This document shows positions 11,390 through 22,500 of a stretch of DNA of 64,000 bases, one piece after another. The notes beneath the pieces are model-generated. The model was not told the origin of the DNA, did not search any database, and saw nothing but the letters and a program-made list of their open reading frames with translations. The DNA comes from Mytilisepta virgata (lineage: Eukaryota > Mollusca > Bivalvia > Mytilida > Mytilidae): contig CM051516.1 of assembly GCA_028015205.1 (NCBI GenBank), positions 52,642,230 through 52,706,229 on the forward strand. The letters run 5' to 3'. Position numbers and translations under genes: made by a program. How positions within the stretch are numbered: position 1 is the first letter of the stretch; every line of letters starts with the position of its first letter.

Positions 11390-12775
11390 CCTGGCCTAAA
11401 ATGCCATGTGAGCTTTTGTCATCACTTTGCGTCTGTCGTCCGTCCGTCCACATTTCATGTTTTCATCTTCTTCTCTGAAACCACCATTCTAAAATAAACC
11501 AAACTTAGCAGTAATGTTAATCGGATGGTTCTGTACAATAGTTATGTTTTTTTGTGCCGATTGGATTTTCAACATTTCTACCAGGGGCAGATAAATCGTT
11601 CTCATTAGACTTATCTTTAAAGCTCTTCTTGTCAGAAACTGCAAAGCCAATTGAATTGATTTGTTGCATGAATGATCCTTGGATGAAGCTCTACAAAAGT
11701 TATGTTTTTGTGCCTATCGGAAATTCAAGATGGTCGCCACAGCCAGACTTAGTTTAAGATTGGACGCGATGGTGACATTTATACAAAGGTCTTCTTGCTA
11801 GAAACTACAAAGCCAATTGAAATGTTTTTTTATGTATGAACAAGCATAGAATGAACCTCTACAAAATTATGTTTTTTGTGCCGATCGGAAATTCAAGATG
11901 GCCGCCAAAGCAGAACCTAGTTTAACATTGGACCCAATGGTGAATTTGTATAAAGGTCTTTTTGTCAGAAACTACCAAACCAATTGAAATGTTTTGATGT
12001 ATGAATGATCATTTGATAGACCACTAAAAATCTTATGTTTTTTGTGCCGATCGGAAATTCAAGATGGCCGCCACAGCCTGACTTTGTTTAACATTGGAAC
12101 CTATGGGAAATTTTGTACAAAGGTCTTTTTGTCAGAAACTTCCCAGCAAATTGAAGTGTTTTTGATGTGTGAATGGTCATTTGATAGACCAAGACAGTTT
12201 AATTATTTTTATGTATGAAGAAGCATGGGATGAACCTCTAAAAAATTTATGCTTTTTGTGCCGATCGGAAATTCAAGATTTTCGCCACAGCTGGTCTTAG
12301 TTTAACATTGGATCCTATAGGGAAATATGTACAGAGGTCTTCTTGTCAGACACTACTAAGCCAATTTTATGTTTTATGTATGAACAAGCATTGGACGAAC
12401 CTCTACAAAAGTTGTTTTTTCAAGATAGCCGGGACAGCCGGACTTCGTTTAATATTGGAGCTTGTGGGGAATTTTATATAGAGATCTTCTTGTCAGAAAC
12501 TACCAAGTTAATTGAAATGTTTTTGTTGCATAAAGATCTTTGGATAATATAGTTATGTTTTTGTGTCAATCGGAATCCAAGATAGCTGCCACTGCTGGAC
12601 TTAGTTCAACATTTTTAACATTGGACACTCGAAGAAGTCTTTACATATCTAATCTGGAAGAGCTGGACACTGTGGAACAAGGCCTCACATATATTAGCTA
12701 GAAGCACTTTGTCAGGTATGGTCACCTAAAATCCAGCTGACCGATTCAGGCTCCTTTGAGCCTCTGGTTAAAACT
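11390..12775 (+). repeat. Dispersed element with ~165-bp tandem units
   Basis: It starts AGCTCACCTGGCC and GTGAGCTTTTGTCATCACTT, followed by six or seven units of about 165 bases containing 'GTGCCGATCGGAAATTCAAG', 'ATGGCCGCCACAGC' and 'TTCTTGTCAGAAACTAC'. The same terminal sequence appears inverted at 40676-40745, and a related head at 19450. It looks like one of the common bivalve elements with AGCTCACCTGG ends. No transposase was seen. Confidence 0.75.
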
Positions 12776-13442
12776 TCTTTACGACTTTATAATGTATCAC
12801 TTTAACGCTAGTATGGTAGTATAGAAATACTCACGACGAGCTGCTGATATCCTCCAATAGGAATAAGAGCCCACCAGCAGTGGCATCCACTCTGTGGCAA
12901 TTGAGAAAATTCAATTGGCAACCCATCTTACACGCACACTGCATATGCCTTCTTTTGCCAGTCTTTTAACTTTTTCGACTTTGTCAAAAATGAACTGTAG
13001 TACTCTACCAAAGTTTTGCAACAAAAAGTAGATAGTTCAGTTTTATAAATAATACAAAATGCAAAATTGGATTTAAACAGACAATTTGATTGGACTGACC
13101 AAGGCTTAGGAATAGCAGCATTTTGTAACGTCAATGTATTTAGCTCCAGGACAGTATCAGTGTAATTTGATATCTTTACTTTGGTTTGAACCAGATTAAA
13201 TTCTTGATTTGAAACTAGGTTTATGTATAAAGTATCTCTTTAACACTGGCAAAGCTACTACGGTATTTTGTGGTTCTGAAATAACAATCCAAAGATATTA
13301 ATATTAGATATAGTATACTGTGCTGTATACGACGCATTTCAAGGAGTTGCCTCTCATCAGCGGCATTAAAACCAAAACATTTCTACTGTCACACTGGTAA
13401 TTTACAAAATTACAGGTAGTAATTATTGATTTTCATTTTCAG

Positions 13443-13514
13443 TCTTGTTTCGCCCGTGAACAGCTTCGGTCGGATTTTACACTTGGACATGATCTGCGAT
13501 GCATGGATGATTTC
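13443..13514 (+). CDS. ShKT-LU gene, exon 7: second LU domain part 2
   Basis: This 72-bp phase 0-0 exon follows 'TTTTCATTTTCAG' and ends GAT TTC|GTGAGT. It encodes SCFAREQLRSDFTLG and HDLRCMDDF with cysteines five and six of the LU fold, matching exon 3 in length and position. Confidence 0.85.
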
Positions 13515-13910
13515 GTGAGTACAATTATTCGTTTCCATCAATAATTATAAATCCAGAAACAAATATTTAAACAAAAAAGGCTGCACCTGAATAGGCAAGA
13601 AAAAACGAACAAACAACAGAAACACGACGCCAAAAAAAGAAAGAAAACTTAAAAGTTCAACACCAAACTTACAAAAACACCGCCAGTGAACTCAGTTCAT
13701 CTAGAAGATTTAAGGGTAAACAGTTCCTTGCCTACTGGACACCCTCTATCTAGCCCATGTACTTGTCCGGTGTAAGATTAATTTGAAGATGTCGATCATA
13801 CCAATTTTCTATGGAACATGACATTTCTCCGGTTAATCAGAAATAATAAGTAACTATAATAAGAAATCTATGAACTTAATTTCAGTAGTCTTTTACTTGA
13901 TGTCTTTCAG
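13515..13910 (+). other. Intron 7 of ShKT-LU gene
   Basis: Short A-rich intron; nothing else recognised. Confidence 0.6.
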
Positions 13911-14051
13911 ATATGCCATGCCTATTTTGGTGGAATAAAGAACGTACGAAAACGACAGTTTGGTGGCGGTATAAACATATCAGGGCAATGCTGTAAGAGA
14001 AATCTTTGTAATGACAATGGAATTACACCACTTACTAAACCTTCAGGCTGA
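13911..14051 (+). CDS. ShKT-LU gene, exon 8: LU domain end and stop
   Basis: After 'TTGATGTCTTTCAG' the exon encodes ICHAYFGGIKNVRKRQ..., ending GQCCKRNLCN, which is the LU signature, then NDNGITPLTKPSG and TGA. This completes a second ten-cysteine LU domain. There is no hydrophobic tail, so the full-length product should be secreted rather than GPI-anchored, provided a signal peptide exists upstream. Confidence 0.88.
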   Translation: MCHAYFGGIKNVRKRQFGGGINISGQCCKRNLCNDNGITPLTKPSG

Positions 14052-14065
14052 AGTTACTACAAATC

Positions 14066-14071
14066 AATAAA
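14066..14071 (+). terminator. Poly(A) signal of ShKT-LU gene
   Basis: AATAAA lies 14 bases after the stop codon. Confidence 0.6.
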
Positions 14072-16569
14072 ACAGAATCACATATCGTATTTACGATTTC
14101 TTTTCTATGGTAATGATAAATTCTTTGATACGAATTTGCTACACAAAATGTTATCCTCATTTTATCAATTTACGACTCTTCAGTTATGCTGAAGATAAAA
14201 AAAATGTTGAAAAACAAAACAAAAAACAATACAAAAAGTTATAGAGCAAATTCTTAAAAATGCTAAAATGAGCTATAGGTTAAAACAGTCTAAGGAATGA
14301 GCTATGCACCAGGGAGATATATTGTTGTACGTCGTATAAATCTGCTGGTGGATCCCAAGACCACGATGGAACCACCAGCTCAGTTGCTGGTATTTCTATA
14401 CTAGCATCAAATTGATACTTTAAATTTGCTATTACAAAGTGATAACTTTTATTAAAACTAAGCAGTTTTCCCTCGTGCATTTCCTGCTCTTGTCTTTGCA
14501 TTACTGTGGGGAATACCACATACTAATTAAGTGTTAGATTTAGCAGACATAAGTGCACTCTATAAGTATATTTTGTCATGTTTTGGCTCAACAATTGTAA
14601 TCAAGTATAAAATTGTTGAAAGCTAATAAAAAGGTTAAATAAAGAGAGCCCCGCATGTTAACATCAATTTTCTGTTCCTGGCATACATACATATGAAACT
14701 ATCAATTGAGATATTTATTCCCGCACTTCGAAGAAGTTCGGGGATATTGTTTTCGCCCCCGTCCGTCTGTCCGTCACACTTTCTTGTGACCTAAGTTCCT
14801 CGTTCAGTTTTTAACTTCATGCATTTAATTTCTATACAGTATTATCACAAATGGTATGTAGATGCGCAATAACCTTTTGGAACTTTAATTTTCAAAAATT
14901 GGGGCCCACAGGGGTTGAATTTTTGAAATTTGGAATTTAAGTTTGTAACCTAAACTCCTTTTATTTTTCATTTTATGCATTTAATTTCTATACAGTATTG
15001 TCACATACTGTATGTAGATGCGCAATAAGGTTTTAAAATTTTGATTTTTAAAACCCACAGGTGTCAAATTTCGAAAATTAGGAATTGAAGCTTGTGACCT
15101 AAACTCCTCTTTCATTTTTGACTTCATGCATTTAATTTCTAAACAGTATTATCACATACCGTATCTAGATGGGCAACAAGGTTTTAAAATTTTGATTTTC
15201 AAAAATTGGGGCCTTGTGAGCTTAACTTCTCTTTCATTTTTCATTTTATGTATTTAATTTATATAAAAGATTGTCACATACTATATGTTGATGTTCAATC
15301 AAGTTTTAGAATTTTGAATTTAAAAAATTGGGGCCCACAGGTGTCAAATTTCGAAAATTAGGAATTGAAGCTTGTGACCTAAACTCCTCTTTCATTTTTG
15401 TTTTCATGCATTACCGGTAATTTCTATACAGTATTATCACATACCGTATCAAGATGCGCAATAAGGTTTTAAAAATTGGGGCCCACAAGGGTCGAATTTT
15501 GAAAATTGTGAATTTAAGCTTGTGACCTTAACTCCTCTTTCACTTTTAATTTTATGTATTTAATTTATATAAAAGATTGTCGCATACTGTATTTAGATGC
15601 GCAGTAAGGTTTAAGAATTTGATTTTAAAAAATTGGGGCCCACAAGGGTCGAATTTCTTAAATTGGCAATTAAAGTTTGTGACCTAAACTCCGCCTTCAT
15701 TTTTCATTTTATGCATTTGATTTCTATACAGTATTGTCACATACTATATGTAGATGTTCAATAAGGTTTTAGAATTTTGATTTTCAGAACTCGGGGCCCA
15801 CAGGTGTTGAATTTTGAAAATTGGCAATTTCGGCTTGTCACCTAAATTCATCTTTCATTTTTCTTTTTATGCATTTACTTTCTCTACGGTATTGTCCCAC
15901 ACTGTATATAGATGTGCAATAAGGTTTCAGAATTTTGATTTTAAAAAATTGGGGCCTCTAGGGGTCGAATTTCAAAAATTGGGAATTATAAGTCAGTGAC
16001 TGAAAGTTTTCTTTCATTTTTTATTTTATAAATTTTATTTCTATACAGTATTGTCATACACTGTAAGCAGATGTGCAATAAGGTTTAAGAATTTTAATTT
16101 TACAAAATCTGAGCCTGTATTCTAAGGTATAATTGTGAAAAAGGTGAACAGGGACACAACATGTGGGGAGTGTGGGGATAGCTGTGGTTTCCGACTGCCT
16201 TAGTGTAGTTTCAATTGTGTAAAGTACAAAACACAATTTACGTGGTTTCCAAATTTTAAAAACCATATATATAGTACATTTATATAGTACATTTTTAAGT
16301 ACCAACTTCAAGCTATCACACTGTATCAGGATACTAGCAATGAGCTAGTGCCAGTCCTTCAGGGATTATGAGGCATCCACTTAGTGGAAGTATTAATATA
16401 AACTATGATACTATCTTTTTTTTATCTTAATATATAAATAATCAAATTATCACTATACTGTCAATGCTCAAAACTTAAAATCTGGATAATTACGAAAATG
16501 TTACTTAGCAAAAATTTGTAACGCCAAAATCCATCTATGGACAAAGCTATGTTATAATATATCAGTTAT
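14072..16569. other. Intergenic region between ShKT-LU and RLR genes
   Basis: The genes converge here, with 3' ends facing each other about 2.5 kb apart. Apart from the tandem array at 14695-16110 I see no feature. A minus-strand 79-codon frame at 14280-14519 was considered and rejected. Confidence 0.6.
14695..16110 (+). repeat. Element with ~155-bp tandem units
   Basis: The head is 'CCCGCACTTCGAAGAAGTTC' followed by GTCCGTCTGTCCGTC. About nine units follow, each with 'ATGCATTTAATTTCTATACA', 'GTATGTAGATGCGCAATAAG' and 'AAAAATTGGGGCCCACAGG'. The same family occurs at 32095-32860 (plus) and 32880-34066 (minus), inside the RLR gene. Confidence 0.9.
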
Positions 16570-16575
16570 TTTATT
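16570..16575 (-). terminator. Poly(A) signal of RLR gene
   Basis: On the minus strand AATAAA follows the stop codon by about 15 bases, implying a very short 3' UTR. Confidence 0.55.
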
Positions 16576-19500
16576 CATGATATATTTTCTTCAGAAATTT
16601 TCTCTTGAGGCATTATTGCGTTTTTTGTAGATTTCAAATTCTTCCTCTGTAATTTCCTCTATTTCAAATGGAAAATATATCCATTTTTCAAAATTCTTTT
16701 CATATTTGCTTTCTGACATATTGTAAATTTTGACATCATCTTGTGACAAGCACACTAAATCTGCATTTTCTTTTTCAAGAATTACTCCCCAATCATGATT
16801 ACATGGTCCCTCTATTTTATACTTTTTGACAAAGCCATCGAATGGTTTTGCCTTCTTCTTCACGGGCTTTGTTTTTATTCTGTCCAATAATTCGGCATCA
16901 AGCAAAATATGGTGGTGTTGTAGAAATGTTCTTAAATAGTCCCCTTTGCAAATAAACCAACTACATTTTTTACAATGCAGTTCATATGATGCACTTTTTT
17001 TATTTGCAACTCTTTCATTTCTCTTTGATTCCTCTCTTTTCATAGTTTCTTTTTGTATTCTCTCCAGTTCGGTCTTCAGTTCTTCTTTATTTTCATACAT
17101 AACAAGTGTGTTGACAGCCTGATCCATGATATACTGTCGTTCAACATTAATCTCCTCCTTGTGAATCTGTCGATGATTGTGAAATATGATGTTTTTTCCA
17201 TTCCTTTCCCGTATTCTGCCTTAAACATAAAAATCTCTTTAAGGTGACAGGTACGTAAATGGATAATCTCACAGAATTTTATGAAATTTTGCATACAACT
17301 AGAGCATGAGAAACTGCACCAGAACATCGAAAAAATGATATATACAACTTTTACACTTTCTGAGATATAGCAAATTAAATATCCGGAAAATAGTAGTACA
17401 AATGTATAGAATACACGTAAATATCGTAAAAAAGGTTCAGCAAATTTTGACTACAAATTAACATTTCTCGAAATCCTGTCCTACGAATTTTCTTTAAAAA
17501 TGATATGTATTTGCTACTGGAATTTCCGTTTTATTGATATAAAATTTATAGGGGGTCACCGAATTCGTTTTTTGAGTATGGATAGTTGAATCTGCTGTAC
17601 AGCGTGGAAAAAGCGCCGAAAAGGCAAAAATAATCGTGACGTCGTGACTCTAAATCTTATTTTTCGACGTTTTTAAGTATTGCAGAGACACTTGGATGAT
17701 TTATACTGCAAAAACGAATTCGGTGACCCCTATAGCTTTAATATCAATAAAACGGAAATTTTAGTGGCAATAACATATCAATTTTAAAGAAAATTCGTAG
17801 GACACGTTTTTGAGAAAAGGCAATTTAAAGTAAAATTTTTCAATATATTTTGCGATATTTATGTGCATCCTATACATTTGTACTTCTTTCTACAGAATAT
17901 TCAATTTGCTATATATCCGAAAGTATAAAAGTTACTCATATATTTTTTCGATTTTCATATGCAGTTCCACATGCTCTAATTGCTTGCAAAATTTCATACA
18001 AATCCGTGAGACAGCCCATTTACGTACCTGTTACCTTAATGTACATAAGAAAATATTTTAAACGTTATTGGCTTCATAATCAAACCATATATTAACTTAT
18101 CGCATATAGATAAAGATTTTTTCATACTGAAAATATAGGTTCTAGAATCTTACATCATCCTTTTTCTACTGTCGAAATAGTTAACGCTTCTACTTTTTAG
18201 CCGTGGCGAGAAATTTGAAGGTTTAACTATTTCGACAGTAGAAATATGATTATATAACAAACTGCTCGTGATGTAAAATTCTAATTCTGTCAACAGTTTT
18301 AAATTAGTTGTAATATTACTAATAATAAATAATTCGCCATGAACCCCGTATTGACCCTCTCACATATTTCATATGACGCAACATATCTAAGTCAGATTTG
18401 GTGGATCCCTAGATTATCTATCTGAATGCCTGACTGTAAGTTCTCGTTAAGAGACATTTTAAATTAACGATACTTTGTTGATGATTTGCTATGGAATCTT
18501 CGAAAACAAAATTCAACGGCTATGTAGAACCAGTTATCGAGAACAACAAATAACAGTTCGTATAACCTGAAAACAGGGAATAAGATTTAAAGTATAGTGT
18601 AATTTCTTCTAGGATACAATGTACCAATTCATAATATACTGGGCGAAGACATTTAGCGGTGAAATGAATGTGAGACTCGCTGCCAATTGTCAATATTAAA
18701 TTAAATAATAAATAATTTTAAACGGCAGTGGTTCTTCCTTCGAAACATATGAGATAAAACAATTTCAAACTAGCTTTTAAGAATGTGGGTAATTTTAATG
18801 ATTTAAGTGGGTACCCCCCGATTTTAAGCAAAAATTTATCCCCCCACTTTTTGAGCCTCATTTTTCGGCATGAAAAGCCATGGGAACGTACCATTTTCGT
18901 TGCATTAAATTAATCGGGTACTTTCTGTTAATTGAGGTGTTGTTATTTTTCAAAAAATTAATTTCTATTTTTATGAAATTATGCAATGAATTAACTTATT
19001 TCAGGAATATTTGTTAACTAATTAATTCGCAAACAATTTTTAATTATTACAAATTATATGTAAATAAATACGAAGACAAAGTAATACCTCTCATTTGTAA
19101 ACTGCTGATGGCGTCTGAGTCCACTTTATATTGAATAGTCATATTACATTCCGGAATATCTATTCCTTCGAAAGCAACCGATGTTGCCACAAGACAATAA
19201 TGCATCCCAAGTCTAAATTTTTCAATTACCTCGTTCTGATAGTCTCGTGACATACCTGGAATTTTGAAAATCAATGACAATAATTTTGTAATGCATTGCG
19301 AGGTCTCAGATAATTTTTCATATGAAAGAACATGGTAGTTAATAATAGCATTAATGTTTTCGGTATACCCTTCTGGGGCCTCTTAAATCATGGGATTGTC
19401 AATATATTATCTGCACATAAAATTCGTGCAAATGCCCTTTTTTTCTCACATGTACTAAAAGAACATGTGAGCTTTTGCTCTCACTTGGCATCCGTCGTCT

Positions 19501-22500
19501 GTCAGTCGTAAACTTTTTCAAAGATCTTCTCCTCTGAAACTACTGAACCATTTTCAACCAAACTTAAAGATTCTTAGGGTATCTAGTATGAAATTTGTGT
19601 TTTACCATCTTAACCGTCAAGAACATGGCCGTCATGGCTAAAAAATAGAACATAGCGGTAAACTCCAGTTTTTGACTTATACCTCAAAAACTAAAGCATT
19701 TAAATCACAACTCACATGGATAAAAATGTCAAGGTCTACCTGCCACGAAATTTTCTGACGAATCGCTGAACTTTTATTGGATTATTGCCCCTAAATTTTA
19801 AATTTTAGAGAAATTTTAGAGAAATTGTGCAGTTTTAGGTTAATATCTGAATATTATTATAGATAAAGACAAACTGTAAACAGCAAAAAATGTTCATCAA
19901 AGTAAGCTCTACAGATATGTCAACATGACCAAGATCGTTATTTGACCCCTTATAACCTTACAGAAGTTTTTGCCCTTTAAAGACAATTTTTCACATTTTT
20001 TCGTCATCTTTGTAAACTTCAGCCAAACTTAGGCCCCTTAGGGTATCTTGTATGAATTTTATGACTTCGACTTTCCTATTGTTAACTTTCCTTCTTGAGT
20101 AGCGGTATACCAGCATCGCCTGCATATGTTGTCTACGTTTCTCAGCCTATCCGATATTCAAGGGCATGCGTGAGTTACCATGACTTTTGACAAAGAGGTT
20201 TACTGCTGTCACAAAAGCTTCTTAACCAGGGTTCTATCAGGGATAAGTTGATGTCATCACTTAGGAGATTTTACGGTCGTCATCGCGAATTGATTGACCG
20301 TTACAGTGTTCCAATATCTTAGATGATGTTGGACATGTTCTCACTGTCCAAACATTTCATGTACCTCCACCGATTTGTGACTACCACCGGATTGACTTTG
20401 TTGAACTTCACGACGGGTGCCGTATATGGAGCAGGAACAGCTTCTGCTTCCGGAGCACCTGAGTTGTTGTTCATTGTTTTTTAGTTTTCAGTGTTTATTT
20501 GTTGTGGTTGTTGTTCATTTGTCTTCCCGGGTTTTGTCTGTCTAATTGATGGGGTTTTTTGGATTGCTCCTTATGTATATTTGTCCTCTTTAGGTATATT
20601 GTTATAGATAAAGACAAACTGTAAACAGCAACAATGTTCAGCAATGTAAGATCAAGAAAAAACCAACATGACCAAAATCGTCAACTGACCCCTTATAGGA
20701 GTTTTTGCCCTTGAAAGATTAGTTACATGTAAACAGTTACTGTAGTTATCAGTATAAATAATGGTATGACATATTGTCACACCTTTTTAGAGCATAAAAT
20801 AAATGCTATCTACACAAGTAAAATGGAGGGTCAAGGTCATTGAAAAAGTCCATAGCAACCGATGAAAAAGTCCCTAGCAACCATATATTTTTGGGTTTGG
20901 GATTCTATTTTAACTGTACAAGTCAATATTAAGACGCAAAATGCGACGGTATACATTTAATAGCAAAAATAATCATTGATGCAAGATCTATACAAAAAGA
21001 TCGATTCTAATAATAGCTTATACGGATCATTTAAATGAACTCAAAAAGGGACAAATTTAATTTCAGGATCACTTATAAAATTCATTAGTTATTCATTGGC
21101 AATATGACGGTGCCATTAACGGAGCAGTACATGCTTACCCTTCAGGAGCACATGATGTCAGTTCACATTGCTAGTGCTTTAGTTTTTGTGCTGTCTTGTT
21201 CAATTTTTGTTTAGTTTATACAGGTATCATTATGGCATTTGTTCGTTATGTTCAATGTGCATTTTTTCCTTTAGGCGGATTTTTCCCACTGTCCTGTTGC
21301 TTCAGTATTCTTTTGTCGATATTTATTTTGAAAATAATGCTGAAATATATTACCTCCCTTTTCCTCCGATGCCTGACTTCCAGTAAGATGTTGACTCATC
21401 AGGTCTTCCGGTAGTTTTTCTGCAAGTTTTTTAGCTGTGAATCGGGTTTTTACAAATACTATGAACCTTGATTTTTTACATCTTTTTTTAAATTCCTCCT
21501 CCACAATTTCAATGACTTGGGCTATATCAGGGTTTGTATTAATTTCATCTGCAATTTCATCTATAACACCTGATAAAACAGTAAAACGTTGAATTTATAC
21601 ACAAATTACTCATTTTAAGATTAAAGAATGTTTTATACCTTGATTCTTGTTTGAATTATATTTTTCAAATGTTGGAGAACCATGAATAAACCTCCAAGCT
21701 TCAGGTTAACTACTGCTGTCACATCAATGCTGACATTGAAATTAGATATGTCGTAGATGTTTATATTCCGGGGGCAAAAATATCATTCGACCGACCACGA
21801 TGAATTTCTAAGATTATGTCTGTGAAACACTCGTACGATTTCTTTTGGCAACGAAATTGGCAACGAAAAATCATGTTACTAATTTAGTAAAGTGCGGCGG
21901 GCAGACGTGCGCACGGGCGGTCGGGCAGCTGCGGAAGGGCAGGCGGGCAGCTGCAAACAGTTTCCGTGCAATAACTGATGAACCCATCAACCACAGCTTT
22001 TCAAATTATAATATGTTTTTCCGATGATAAAATGGAGGTCAAGTTCGATATTGACCATTTTCAGTTTTACCGCTCCGGAGTTACAGTCTTCGATTAATTG
22101 GAAAATGGCACTTTTTGTCGTTTCCGTGCAATAACAGATGGACCGATCAAGGAATGCTTTTCAATTAATAATATGTTGTTCTCGATGATAAAATGGAGGT
22201 CAAGTTCGATATTGACCACTTTTACCGCTCCAGAGTTACAGTTCTTGATTAATTGGAAAATGGAACTGTTTGTCGTTTCCGTGCAATAACAGATTCATTC
22301 ATTGAACCGATCAAGCAACGCTTTTAAAATTATAGTATTTTGTTCCCGATGATAGAATGGAGGTCAAGTTTGATATTGACAATTTTGTACCGGTTCTGAG
22401 TTATGCATAGATAGATACTCATCCACCCCAATAATGTATTATTTTATAAACGTAATGTACAACACATGTTTCTCTAAAAGCTCCTACCGGATACACCGGA

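Larger units (their letters stand above)
10072..13442 (+). other. Intron 6 of ShKT-LU gene
   Basis: It is filled by a Penelope-like reverse-transcriptase relic (10195-10790) and a tandem array of a dispersed element (11390-12775). The remainder shows nothing recognisable. Confidence 0.6.
17220..19087 (-). other. RLR intron 15
   Basis: It contains the 801-bp TTAA foldback (17239-18039) and a short hairpin (18163-18244). The remainder is A+T-rich without recognisable content. Confidence 0.6.
19256..21353 (-). other. RLR intron 14
   Basis: It holds repeat copies at 19430-20100, 20380-20600 and 20600-20920. A segment near 21090-21290 ('CACATGATGTCAGTTCACATTGC...') has a related copy around 36400-36640. 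No exon was seen. Confidence 0.6.

Noticed and set aside
14280..14519. 79-codon minus-strand frame with an acceptor-like CCCCACAG inside
   Set aside because: No partner exon, no family resemblance, and it lies outside the RLR 3' end; probably part of a dispersed repeat.
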